10,874 nt of DNA from Deltaproteobacteria bacterium (GTDB lineage: Bacteria; Myxococcota_A; Polyangia; Haliangiales; Haliangiaceae). A model generated the notes under the pieces. That model saw nothing but the letters and a program-made list of their open reading frames with translations. It made no database searches and was not told the DNA's origin. The stretch lies in the NCBI GenBank assembly GCA_013696695.1, contig JACCYD010000058.1:1-10874 (forward strand). Direction: 5' to 3'. The stretch's first letter is position 1. Each line of letters opens with the position of its first letter. This document shows, in pieces, positions 1 through 6,432 of this stretch. Made by a program: the position numbers and the translations under genes.

Positions 1-72
1 CACCTGGCCGGCGACGAGGGGCTGCCTGCGATCATGGCGCAGGCCGGGTACTCCGTCGCCCGCGTGCCGTGA
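1..72 (+). CDS. 3' end of an unidentified protein (partial)
   Basis: Frame 1 is open from the window edge to a TGA at 70-72 and encodes 23 residues ending in AQAGYSVARVP. The start and nearly all of the protein lie outside the window, so I cannot assign a family. Support comes from the open frame, the GC-rich third positions, and the fact that its stop abuts, with no gap, the stop codon of the convergent gene at 73, as expected for two packed convergent genes. A fragment this short could still be chance. Confidence 0.5.
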   Translation, partial: HLAGDEGLPAIMAQAGYSVARVP

Positions 73-1692
73 TCACTTCCGGCAGAACACGTCGGTCAGA
101 CACGACGGGTCGAGCTCGACCGGATGACTGCGTCGCGCGCGCACTTCAGCGGCCTTGCGCGCGAGCGCCGCGTCGAGCGCATCCGCCTCGACGTCGGCCT
201 TGAACCGGGTCTCGAACGTGGGCTGCGCCTTCGCGACCAGGGCGTCCGGCGAGACGTCGTCGAGCTGCGTGGTGTTGCCTTCGAGTGGCTTCGGCGTCGG
301 TGGCGCGATGGTCGCGCCGTTCTTCGCGGCGTTGCCGCCGAACATGTGCCAGCCGTCGAGCGACTTGTCGGCGACGTTGAGCGCGATCACGAAGCCGTCG
401 GTGGTGGTCGAGTAGAGCCAGCCCCTCGCGATGATCGGCTCGGCGACGATCTTCCTGCCGATGTCGTATGACCACAGCGTGAAGCCGGTGTCGACGTCGA
501 GGCCGAACACCTTGCCGTCGCGCGACGACACCACGATGGTCGAGCCCGCGAGCGCGACCGAGCCGAGCGACCGCGCGTCGGCCTTTGTATTGTAGCGGCG
601 ATGCCAGATCGATTCGCCGGTCTTGGCGTCGCTCGCGATCACCTCGTTGCCCATCGCGACGTAGTGGATGCCGCGATCGACGACCGGGCGCGAGCCTTCG
701 AACGCCCACACGGTCTCCCAGCTCTCGAGGCTCGACGGGACGTCGTACGCGTACGAGCCGGCCGACACGCGATGCTCGCGCACGATCTTGCCGGTGTCGA
801 CGGCGACCACGATCTGCTGCTCCTTCGCACCCGATCGGCGCGTCACGAACAGCTCGTCGCCGACGATCCACGGCGCGGTGGTGGCGCGCAGCGGCTTCGC
901 CCAGCGGGTCCTGCCGGTGCGATGCTCGAAGCGATACGTCATGCCGGCGATGGTCGACACGTAGACCGAGTCGCCGGAGATCACCGGCGTCGCCAGGAGC
1001 TCGGCACCGACCGAGCGGGACCACACGGGGGCGCCGGTCTTGCTGCGGAACGCGCCGAGCATCTGTCCGCCGGCCTCCGGGTCGGGATACGACGAGTAGA
1101 CCAGGCCGTCGACCAGCGCGATCTGCGACAGCGTCGGGTCCCCGAGGTAGCGCAGCCAGTTGCGCTTGCCGGTCTTCGCGTTCAGCGAGAACAGCGTGCA
1201 GCTCTCGGTGTTGAACAGCACGTCCTCGCCGTCGACGATCGCAGCCGTGGGCCCGTTGTCCTCGAGGTTCGTGGTCGCCCATTCGATCCGGCCAGTCGTC
1301 GCGTCGAGCGCGTAGAAGCTGACGGAGTTGAAGCCACCCGACACGAACACGCGATCGTGACCGTACGCGACCGACGGCAACTGCTGCGCTTCGGGAATGC
1401 GCGCCACCCAGCCCGGTCGCTCGTCGGCGAACGTGAACGCGACGGAGCCACCGCGTGGCGGCACCGGCACCGAGACCTTGACGACCGCGCGATCCGCGGC
1501 GAGGTCGAACGGTACCGCCGGCTTGCGCGGCATGGGTGCGCTCTCGGTACCTGCGATCGGTCCGGCGAGGTCGACGCCCGGTTCTGGACGCGGTGCCGGC
1601 TCGACGATGGTAGGAGCTGGTTCGACGACGGGCGAGGGTGCATCCGCGGACGAGCCGCAGGCGGCGAGCAAGAACAATGCAGCGGGCTTCAT
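73..1692 (-). CDS. PQQ-repeat beta-propeller lipoprotein (BamB-like fold)
   Basis: A 539-residue predicted lipoprotein. It opens with a short hydrophobic signal and a lipobox LAAC, so Cys12 would be lipidated. A Pro/Glu/Ala-rich linker follows to about residue 60. From about 90 to 445 there are repeated PQQ/BamB-type blades, each marked by a TG-x-x-x-W-like turn: LDATTGRIEW (129-138), LNAKTGKRNW (170-179), SKTGAPVW (217-224), HRTGRTRW (257-264), SDAKTGESIW (354-363) and LDVDTGFTLW (398-407). The propeller ends in WHMFGGNAAKNG (448-459), a closing motif common in such proteins. The last residues hold two cysteines (SCLTDVFC) that could form a disulfide. Such propellers usually act as binding scaffolds; nothing here shows that PQQ is bound or that it is an enzyme. 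The start overlaps the stop of the upstream AgmX-domain gene by 4 bases and has its own Shine-Dalgarno, so the two are probably co-translated. BamB itself is shorter and lacks this linker and tail, so I do not call it bamB. Confidence 0.87.
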   Translation of the reverse strand: MKPAALFLLAACGSSADAPSPVVEPAPTIVEPAPRPEPGVDLAGPIAGTESAPMPRKPAVPFDLAADRAVVKVSVPVPPRGGSVAFTFADERPGWVARIPEAQQLPSVAYGHDRVFVSGGFNSVSFYALDATTGRIEWATTNLEDNGPTAAIVDGEDVLFNTESCTLFSLNAKTGKRNWLRYLGDPTLSQIALVDGLVYSSYPDPEAGGQMLGAFRSKTGAPVWSRSVGAELLATPVISGDSVYVSTIAGMTYRFEHRTGRTRWAKPLRATTAPWIVGDELFVTRRSGAKEQQIVVAVDTGKIVREHRVSAGSYAYDVPSSLESWETVWAFEGSRPVVDRGIHYVAMGNEVIASDAKTGESIWHRRYNTKADARSLGSVALAGSTIVVSSRDGKVFGLDVDTGFTLWSYDIGRKIVAEPIIARGWLYSTTTDGFVIALNVADKSLDGWHMFGGNAAKNGATIAPPTPKPLEGNTTQLDDVSPDALVAKAQPTFETRFKADVEADALDAALARKAAEVRARRSHPVELDPSCLTDVFCRK

Positions 1693-2384
1693 TTGAGCAG
1701 CTCCTTGATCGCGTCGAGCCGCGACGGCACGACGGGCGGCTTCCAGGCGGGAGAGAACGTGAACGGGTAATTGATCTGGATCGACTCGTCGCCGTTGGTG
1801 GGATGCGGGAACTCGATCGCCTTGATCACGCCGGCGACGCAGTCGGCGACCTGCTTGTCCATGCCGGTCGCGGTCGCGGTGACGACCATGCCGTTGCCGT
1901 TGATCAGGAACTGCGTCTGGATCACGCCGGCCAGCGTCGGCTTCGCCAGCAGGACCTTCTCGTAGCAGTACTGGATCTTCGCGAGGTGGCGCTTGACGTA
2001 GCGCTTGATGATCGCGGCATCGAGGCTGCCGCGAACGACCGGCATCCCGATGCGGACCTCGGGAATCGCGTACGTCGGAGCTCGCGCGGCGAATCCCCAG
2101 CCAGAGGCGGTGCGCGAAGCGATCGAGGAGTACGAGCCCCCGGAGGCGATCGAACCATAGCCGTAGCCTCCGCCACCAACGCCAAAGCCACCGCCCGCGC
2201 TGTACGAGATGTTGCGCGCCGCGGCCGGCACCTCGACGGGTACGACGATGCGCTTGCCCTCACCGCCCGCGGTGATCCGCGATTCGTCGACGGCCACGAA
2301 GGCCGTGAACTGCGTGAGGATGCGGTGCTCGAGCGAGAGCGCGATGATCGCCCGCTCGGCGACCGGATCCGGACGGCGGATCAA
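1689..2384 (-). CDS. C-terminal half of the VIT-vWA protein: AgmX/PglI C-terminal domain (split off by frameshift)
   Basis: This frame continues the VIT-vWA protein after an apparent frameshift near 2420. Coding resemblance begins before the first possible start (a TTG at 2384): the same frame upstream reads WARAKIAELSRG, a conserved stretch that follows the vWA domain in VIT proteins. After the TTG come about 55 residues of beta-rich VIT-protein tail, including LSLEHRILTQFTAFVAVD. A glycine-rich linker follows (GGGFGVGGGGYGYGS, about 64-78), then from about 120 an AgmX/PglI-type domain: IKRYVKRHLAKIQYCYEK, a GNG turn (162-164), Cys182 and a terminal INYPFTF (204-210). The paired cysteines (140 and 182) are typical of that family, which is known from myxobacterial gliding and secretion-associated proteins and resembles the TonB C-terminal fold. 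The TTG is unlikely to be a native start, because no Shine-Dalgarno is evident and the frame is plainly continuous with upstream coding sequence. The PQQ lipoprotein gene follows with a 4-base overlap. Confidence 0.8.
   Translation of the reverse strand: MIRRPDPVAERAIIALSLEHRILTQFTAFVAVDESRITAGGEGKRIVVPVEVPAAARNISYSAGGGFGVGGGGYGYGSIASGGSYSSIASRTASGWGFAARAPTYAIPEVRIGMPVVRGSLDAAIIKRYVKRHLAKIQYCYEKVLLAKPTLAGVIQTQFLINGNGMVVTATATGMDKQVADCVAGVIKAIEFPHPTNGDESIQINYPFTFSPAWKPPVVPSRLDAIKELLK
1701..1706 (-). promoter_or_regulatory. Shine-Dalgarno of the PQQ lipoprotein gene
   Basis: On the minus strand AAGGAG lies 8 bases before the ATG at 1692, inside the last codons of the upstream gene. It fixes the start at MKPAALF and, with the ATGA overlap, supports translational coupling. 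Confidence 0.7.
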
Positions 2385-4044
2385 GCCGCGCGACAGCTCG
2401 GCGATCTTCGCGCGCGCCCACCGTGGCGATCGCGGGCCGCGCCGCGCGAGCGGGGAGCTCCACCGGGACGCTGAACGCGACCGAGCGCCCGGCTTGCTTG
2501 CCGCTCACGGTGATCACGCCGCTACCGGGGGCGCCATAGCGACCCGAGAGCACCAGAGGCTGGCCGACGAACACGTCGGGGATCGCCGCGGGTGTGATAT
2601 CGCGCGCGGCGAGCCCGCCCCAGTCGATCTTCAGATCGGTGAGCACCGGCGCGTCGATCCGGCGCTCGAACAAGGCGACCGCGCGGCCGGTATCCTCGTC
2701 GGGACGCACCACCTGCACGCTGCCGCGGCCGATCGCTGCCATCTCCTCGAGCAAGTAGCGGTTCACTGCGGTGCCGACACCGAACGCGAACAGGCGCGAC
2801 GCTCCGATCTGCTTGCCGACCATGGCAAGGATCTCGTCCTCGTTGCCGACATAGCCGTCGGTGATGAACGCGAGGATGCGAAGCCGCAGTGGATCGTGAG
2901 GAACGGCGAGCGCCCCCGCGATCCCGGTGGTCATCTCGGTGCCGCCGCCGGCCTCGACCGTGCCGAGCCACTTGAGGACGTAGTCGACGTTCGCCGGCTT
3001 GGCCGAGATCGGGCCCGGTGCGAGCACGCTGGTCGTGTCGGCGAAGCGAACGATCTGGAACGTGTCGTCGGGACGCAGCGTCCACAACATCCTGCGGATC
3101 AGCTCCTTCGCCTTCGCGAGCGGCGCACCGCGCATCGACGACGAGGTATCGAGCACGAAGATCAGCTCGCGCGGCGTGATCTTGTCGGGCGCAGCCGCAG
3201 CGGGCGGCTGGACGACCAGCAAGAAGCTGCCGAGCTCGCCATCGCGATGCGCGACCACCCCGACCTTCGGAGCCGCCCCGGCCAGCTTGTACGCGAGGAT
3301 GAAGTCCTTGTTCGGGATGGTGTCGCCGGGCTGGATGCGGATCCGTGCCTTGCGGCCATCGCGCGTTATTGCGATCTGATGCGACGGCGAGCCGAGCTCC
3401 TCGATCGCGACGCCGGCATCGAGCTCGACCGCGAGCGCGATGTCGTGCGTGCTGCGAAGCCCGGGCGGCAACGTCGGTGCCTGCAGGTCGGCTGACGCCG
3501 CTGCCCACTGCTTTGGCAGGTAGCGCGGCCCGACGACCATCGGAAACACCAGCGAGTAGCCGCCGTCGTCGTAGTCGAGGCGCTGGATGTAGCTCAGCGT
3601 GACCTCGATCGTCGCAGCGGGCTCGAGGTTCGCGATCGACTGCGTGAACAGATTCGGCCGCTCCTGCGTGAGCAGCGCCGCGACCAGGCCCTTCTTGCGC
3701 GCGGCCTCGTAGACCTGCTTCGCCTGACCGCGCTCCATGATCGTGCCGCGGATCCGGCGGCCACCGCTCGCCAGCACGAAGTCGTTGACCGCCGCGCCGG
3801 TGGGCAGCGGGAACAGGTAGACCGCCTCGATCTTGGTCGTCGATGGGTTCTTGTAGCGCTGGGTCACCGTCGCGTGCGCGACCGGGCCGTCGACCTGGAT
3901 GCGGACGTCGGTGTGCTCGAGGGGCACGTCGACCAGCTTGCCGTCGACCTCGGTGACCAGCCGGCCTTGCCCCGACCCGGCCACGGCGCTTCCGGACGTC
4001 GTCAAGATCATGAAAACCACGAAGACCAGACCAGCACTGCGCAT
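2260..4044 (-). CDS. Secreted VIT and von Willebrand factor A domain protein, N-terminal part (frameshifted)
   Basis: As read, 594 residues, of which about 1-542 are native and the last 52 are an out-of-frame Arg/Ala/His-rich tail. A signal peptide covers about 1-23 (hydrophobic core LVFVVFMILTT, likely cleavage after AVA). A VIT (vault/inter-alpha-trypsin) domain spans about 36-155, with YKNPSTTKIEAVYLFPLP and the GQAKQVYEAARKKG helix. A vWA domain spans about 292-465 with an intact metal-ion-dependent adhesion site: D299-x-S301-x-S303 (DTSSSM), T369 (GGGTEM) and D396 (ITDG). Known VIT-vWA proteins are exported and bind protein or matrix partners through the metal site; this one would act in the periplasm or at the surface. 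The ATG at 4044 is chosen because a strong Shine-Dalgarno precedes it and it opens directly into the signal peptide; the open frame further upstream is Arg-rich and non-coding in character. The intact gene would run from 4044 to 1689 and make roughly 785 residues. Confidence 0.87.
   Translation of the reverse strand: MRSAGLVFVVFMILTTSGSAVAGSGQGRLVTEVDGKLVDVPLEHTDVRIQVDGPVAHATVTQRYKNPSTTKIEAVYLFPLPTGAAVNDFVLASGGRRIRGTIMERGQAKQVYEAARKKGLVAALLTQERPNLFTQSIANLEPAATIEVTLSYIQRLDYDDGGYSLVFPMVVGPRYLPKQWAAASADLQAPTLPPGLRSTHDIALAVELDAGVAIEELGSPSHQIAITRDGRKARIRIQPGDTIPNKDFILAYKLAGAAPKVGVVAHRDGELGSFLLVVQPPAAAAPDKITPRELIFVLDTSSSMRGAPLAKAKELIRRMLWTLRPDDTFQIVRFADTTSVLAPGPISAKPANVDYVLKWLGTVEAGGGTEMTTGIAGALAVPHDPLRLRILAFITDGYVGNEDEILAMVGKQIGASRLFAFGVGTAVNRYLLEEMAAIGRGSVQVVRPDEDTGRAVALFERRIDAPVLTDLKIDWGGLAARDITPAAIPDVFVGQPLVLSGRYGAPGSGVITVSGKQAGRSVAFSVPVELPARAARPAIATVGAREDRRAVARLDPPSGSGRRAGDHRALARAPHPHAVHGLRGRRRIADHRGR
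2414..2428 (-). other. Apparent frameshift joining the vWA and AgmX/PglI parts
   Basis: On the minus strand the vWA frame reads ...PAIATV and then turns into low-complexity Arg-rich sequence. The frame offset by one base picks up exactly here with WARAKIAELSRG and continues to the AgmX/PglI domain. The junction sequence is ACGGTGGGCGCG. Restoring a lost TG (ACGGTGTGGGCG) gives IATVWARAKI; removing one G (ACGTGGGCG) gives IATWARAKI. I see no classical slippery site or stop codon that would point to programmed frameshifting, so a sequencing or assembly error or a genuine inactivating mutation is more likely. Confidence 0.8.
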
Positions 4045-4053
4045 GTGGACGCA

Positions 4054-4061
4054 CCTCTCCT
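4054..4061 (-). promoter_or_regulatory. Shine-Dalgarno of the VIT-vWA gene
   Basis: On the minus strand AGGAGAGG lies 9 bases before the ATG at 4044. It selects this start over the in-frame upstream extension and agrees with the signal peptide beginning there. Confidence 0.75.
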
Positions 4062-4144
4062 GAGCCCCGCATGGCCATCCCCGGGAGACGGGGCCGACCG
4101 AGCCCGAGGCGAGACTCGCGATCCTCCGACAACCAACATCCCGA

Positions 4145-4162
4145 AAAGTTGCGCCGAACTTT
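4145..4162. promoter_or_regulatory. Inverted repeat in the divergent promoter region (candidate operator)
   Basis: AAAGTT, a 6-base spacer GCGCCG, then AACTTT: a perfect 6-base inverted repeat, extendable to 8 matches out of 10 per arm (4141-4150 against 4157-4166). It is one of the most AT-rich spots in the 152-base spacer (4045-4196) between the VIT-vWA gene and the FGE-like gene, so it could bind a dimeric regulator of either or both. No confident -35/-10 pair could be placed beside it. A function is inferred from position and symmetry only. Confidence 0.3.
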
Positions 4163-4196
4163 GGGGCGGCCGACCAGCCGGCGTTACCGTCGACGG

Positions 4197-5465
4197 GTGA
4201 GGACGTCGCTGCTCTCGATCGGTCGTCGGTTACCCGACCACGCCGCCGATCTGACGGCGATCGCGGACGGGCTCGACCGCAACGAGCCGGGCACGATCGA
4301 GCGCGCGAGAACGGTCGCCGATCGAACGCTGCGGGCGCTCTGCGAGGAGGCCGACATCTCCGGCAACGATCCGGTCGCCGTGATGCTCGAGCAATTGCTC
4401 GCGAAGCACGCAATTCCGCACACCGTCGCGGCGCACCTTCGCGTGCTTTACGATCCCGACTCGACGCTGATCGGCGACAGCGTGCGGGCGCTGCTCGCCT
4501 TCCTCGAATGGCGCGTCGGCTCGCGCTCGAAGTTCACCGCGGTGCGGCCGGGCCGGAAGATGTCGCGCAAGCTGCCGCTCATGCTCGGCAGCGCGATCGT
4601 GCTCGTCGCCATCGCGATCATCGTGATGGTCACGCGCGAGAGGGAGCGGACGCCGGTGGCCTCGACGGCGCCGATGATCCAGATCGCGGGCGCGACGTTC
4701 GACATGGGGAGCAGCGATGCGGAGCTCGCGGCAGCGCTGGTCTACTGTCGCGAGGTCGACGTCCGCGGCAGCTTCTGCCTCGGGGACAACGAGTTTCTGC
4801 AACAGGAGCAGCTGCGCACGGTCACGATCTCGGCATTCGTGATCGATCGCGACGAGGTCACGGTCGCCGACTTCGTGGCGTGGCTCGCGCACCAACCTCC
4901 GGATCCTCGACGCGTGTTCCCGAACGTCCGCGTCGATCCCGACACCAAGCGGCTGCTGGCCGCGCCGGGGCGCGAACGGCTACCGATCGCCGGCGTGTCG
5001 TGGAACGACGCGCGGCAGTATTGCGAGGCCGTCGACAAGCGCCTGCCCACCGAAGCGGAGTGGGAGCTCGCGGCGCGCGGGGTCGGGCGCCGGTTGTTTC
5101 CCTGGGGCAGCGAGCATCCGCAATGTGCGCGCGTGGTGTTCGCTCGCGAGAACGTGCGCGTGTGCAGTCTCGGCAGTGGAGGCGATGCCGCGCCGGTCGG
5201 TAGCGCCGAGGGAGATGTCACGCCCGAAGGCGTTCACGATCTCGGCGGCAACGTCGCCGAATGGACGGCCGACACCGGCGGTGACCGCCCGACGTGCAGT
5301 GGTCCGTGCGTCAACCCGGTTGCCACCGGCCACACGATGCGCGTCGTTCGCGGCGGTCACTGGGGCAGCTTCGGTGGCCAGCTTCGCGGCGCCAGCCGCA
5401 GCCAGCTCGAGCCCGCGCGGACGCGAACGAACCTCGGGTTTCGCTGCGCGCGCAGCGCTCGTTAG
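4197..5465 (+). CDS. Membrane-anchored formylglycine-generating-enzyme-like (SUMF1/FGE-sulfatase) protein lacking the catalytic cysteines
   Basis: With the GTG at 4197 the product is 422 residues. Residues 1-121 form a helical, probably cytoplasmic region; about 126-146 are one transmembrane helix (LPLMLGSAIVLVAIAIIVMV); about 160-420 are an FGE-sulfatase domain. Family motifs are clear: IAGATFDMGS, DRDEVTVADF, RLPTEAEWELAARG, PWGS, DLGGNVAEW, RVVRGGHWGS and the closing LGFRCA. In true formylglycine-generating enzymes two cysteines after RVxRGGS bind copper and catalyse the reaction; here that stretch reads GGHWGSFGGQLRGASR with no cysteine, so catalysis is unlikely and a structural or binding role is more plausible. 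Spaced cysteine pairs (YCREVDVRGSFC, CARVVFARENVRVC, CSGPC) suggest disulfides and export of the C-terminal domain. The start is uncertain: an ATG at 4071 would add 42 mostly Arg-rich residues that look non-coding, and no strong ribosome site precedes the GTG. It is divergent from the VIT-vWA gene and its stop overlaps that of the osmC gene. Confidence 0.82.
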   Translation: MRTSLLSIGRRLPDHAADLTAIADGLDRNEPGTIERARTVADRTLRALCEEADISGNDPVAVMLEQLLAKHAIPHTVAAHLRVLYDPDSTLIGDSVRALLAFLEWRVGSRSKFTAVRPGRKMSRKLPLMLGSAIVLVAIAIIVMVTRERERTPVASTAPMIQIAGATFDMGSSDAELAAALVYCREVDVRGSFCLGDNEFLQQEQLRTVTISAFVIDRDEVTVADFVAWLAHQPPDPRRVFPNVRVDPDTKRLLAAPGRERLPIAGVSWNDARQYCEAVDKRLPTEAEWELAARGVGRRLFPWGSEHPQCARVVFARENVRVCSLGSGGDAAPVGSAEGDVTPEGVHDLGGNVAEWTADTGGDRPTCSGPCVNPVATGHTMRVVRGGHWGSFGGQLRGASRSQLEPARTRTNLGFRCARSAR

Positions 5466-5902
5466 AGCAGCTTCGCCGTCATCGTGATCGGCACGGCCGA
5501 CAGGGCGCGCGAGATCGGGCAACCCTTCTTCGCGTTGTTCGCGCACTCGTCGAACTTCTCGGCCGACGCCGTCGGGACCTTGCCCTCGACCTCGAGCGCG
5601 ATCCCGGTGATCGTCCAGCCGGGCTCCTGCTTCTCCATCGACACCGTCGCGACCGTCTTGAGCTCGGTAGGCTCGAGGCCGGCGTTGGTGAGCTGGAACG
5701 CGAGGGCCATCGTGAAGCAGCCGGAGTGGGCGGCCGCGATCAGCTCCTCGGGGTTGGTCCCGGCCTTGCCGTCCTCGGAGACGAAGCGGGCGTTGGCGCT
5801 GTAAGGCTGCTCCTTGAACGCGCCCGACAGCGTCGTAAGTGTGCCGTTACCCTTGGGTCCATTGCCGTGCCAGACGGCGGTGCTGGTTCGCTTGAGAGAC
5901 AT
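5462..5902 (-). CDS. osmC: OsmC family peroxiredoxin (organic hydroperoxide reductase)
   Basis: A 146-residue cytosolic protein of full OsmC length that aligns from end to end with Escherichia coli OsmC. Shared stretches include QPYSANARF, GTNPEELIAAAHSGCFTMAL and AKKGCPIS. The two redox cysteines are Cys62 (SGCF) and Cys128 (KGCP); Arg39 and the Glu52/Glu53 pair correspond to the conserved active-site Arg and Glu. The family reduces organic and inorganic hydroperoxides, forming a disulfide between the two cysteines that a thiol system then re-reduces. The motifs fit the OsmC branch better than Ohr. The ATG at 5902 gives the family's usual N-terminus; no clear Shine-Dalgarno precedes it. It is divergent from the pil operon, with only 71 bases between the two starts, and converges on the FGE-like gene with a 4-base overlap of stop codons. 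Confidence 0.95.
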   Translation of the reverse strand: MSLKRTSTAVWHGNGPKGNGTLTTLSGAFKEQPYSANARFVSEDGKAGTNPEELIAAAHSGCFTMALAFQLTNAGLEPTELKTVATVSMEKQEPGWTITGIALEVEGKVPTASAEKFDECANNAKKGCPISRALSAVPITMTAKLL

Positions 5903-5973
5903 GGACCGTGAATACCAGATGTAGGGAAGCCGCGCCCTGTACGGCGTTCGAGTCTGGTCGATTCGGAGACCTG
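5903..5973. promoter_or_regulatory. Divergent promoter region between osmC and the pil operon
   Basis: These 71 bases separate the starts of osmC (minus) and the small gene ahead of pilT (plus), so both promoters must lie here or extend into the neighbouring coding sequence. On the minus strand TGGTATTC, a few bases before the osmC start, weakly resembles an extended -10, but I found no matching -35. No regulator site is recognisable. Confidence 0.4.
5965..5969 (+). promoter_or_regulatory. Shine-Dalgarno of the small gene ahead of pilT
   Basis: GGAGA lies 4 bases before the ATG at 5974. It favours that start over the in-frame GTG at 5908, which would leave only 5 bases between the divergent osmC start and this one. 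Confidence 0.55.
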
Positions 5974-6432
5974 ATGGGTGATGTGAACAAACGGTCGCAG
6001 GCGATCCTGCGGATGCCGGTCGACATGGTCGACGCGTACATGACCCTCCACGACGGCGATCGCTCGGACGTCTTGCTGTTCGTGCCGCCGACCGAGGACC
6101 TGTCGCGGATGCTCCAGGAGGGCGACGCGTTCCTCGCGGTGATGCGCGACGCCGCGATGTGCTTCGTCGCGCGGACCGCGATCGCGTGCCTGCGCGTCGC
6201 GATCGAGCGCGCTCCCAAGCTCGAAGAGGATTTCCCGGCCGAGGAACAACGCGTCAAGGTCACGCTGCGCAACGGCGGCGTGATCGAGGGCGTGATGAAG
6301 TGGATCCCGTTTGCCGCCCGCGGCCGCACCGGCGATCACCTGAACAGCGATAGCCCGCTGCTCGTGATCACGTCGGGCGAGCACGCACACCTGATCGTCA
6401 AGTCGCATATCGCGATGGTTCGGGAGGCTTAG
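5974..6432 (+). CDS. Uncharacterised protein with a possibly duplicated small beta domain, first gene of the pilT-pilU operon
   Basis: A 152-residue soluble protein with no signal peptide or membrane segment. I do not recognise the family with certainty. Two segments look like copies of one beta-rich domain: about 20-75 (from DAYMTLHDGDRSDVLLF to ARTAIACLRV) and about 93-149 (from RVKVTLRNGGVIEGVMKW to VKSHIAMV). Each has a strand, a Gly turn, two strands, a loop with polar and acidic residues, two strands and a closing I-A motif. The second half resembles the small beta-barrel family DUF6812 (pattern VxVTLxxGxxIEG), though this is from memory. A charged helix (about 76-92) joins the halves. 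The stop TAG is directly followed by the pilT ATG, so the gene is co-transcribed and probably co-translated with pilT; a role in regulating or assembling the pilus retraction motor is an inference from position alone. The longer GTG start at 5908 is less likely. Confidence 0.8.
   Translation: MGDVNKRSQAILRMPVDMVDAYMTLHDGDRSDVLLFVPPTEDLSRMLQEGDAFLAVMRDAAMCFVARTAIACLRVAIERAPKLEEDFPAEEQRVKVTLRNGGVIEGVMKWIPFAARGRTGDHLNSDSPLLVITSGEHAHLIVKSHIAMVREA
6422..6427 (+). promoter_or_regulatory. Shine-Dalgarno of pilT
   Basis: GGGAGG lies 5 bases before the pilT ATG at 6433, inside the last codons of the preceding gene, whose TAG (6430-6432) abuts that ATG. This supports both the start choice and translational coupling. 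Confidence 0.7.

Noticed and set aside
146..1282. Long minus-strand open frame of 378 codons inside the PQQ lipoprotein gene
   Set aside because: The translation is Arg/His/Ala-rich low complexity, typical of a shadow frame in GC-rich coding DNA, and the overlapping frame has a lipobox and PQQ repeats.
601..1770. Plus-strand open frame of 389 codons opposite the PQQ gene
   Set aside because: Its composition (Asp/Arg/Gly/His-rich, no domain) is that of an antisense shadow, and it crosses the junction of two well-supported minus-strand genes.
2414..2428. Programmed ribosomal frameshifting at the vWA/AgmX junction
   Set aside because: There is no slippery heptamer, no in-frame stop at the shift point and no obvious stimulatory Shine-Dalgarno, so an error or mutation is the simpler reading.
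4110..4120. Small palindrome GCGAGACTCGC in the 4045-4196 spacer
   Set aside because: A 5-base arm in GC-rich sequence is expected by chance, and it has no neighbouring promoter element.
2522..4132. Minus-strand open frame of 536 codons overlapping the VIT-vWA gene
   Set aside because: Arg-rich shadow without motifs, whereas the overlapping frame holds a signal peptide, VIT domain and complete vWA metal site.
4071..4196. N-terminal extension of the FGE-like protein from the ATG at 4071
   Set aside because: The 42 added residues are Arg/Pro/Ser-rich without conserved features and would cover the divergent promoter region and the inverted repeat.
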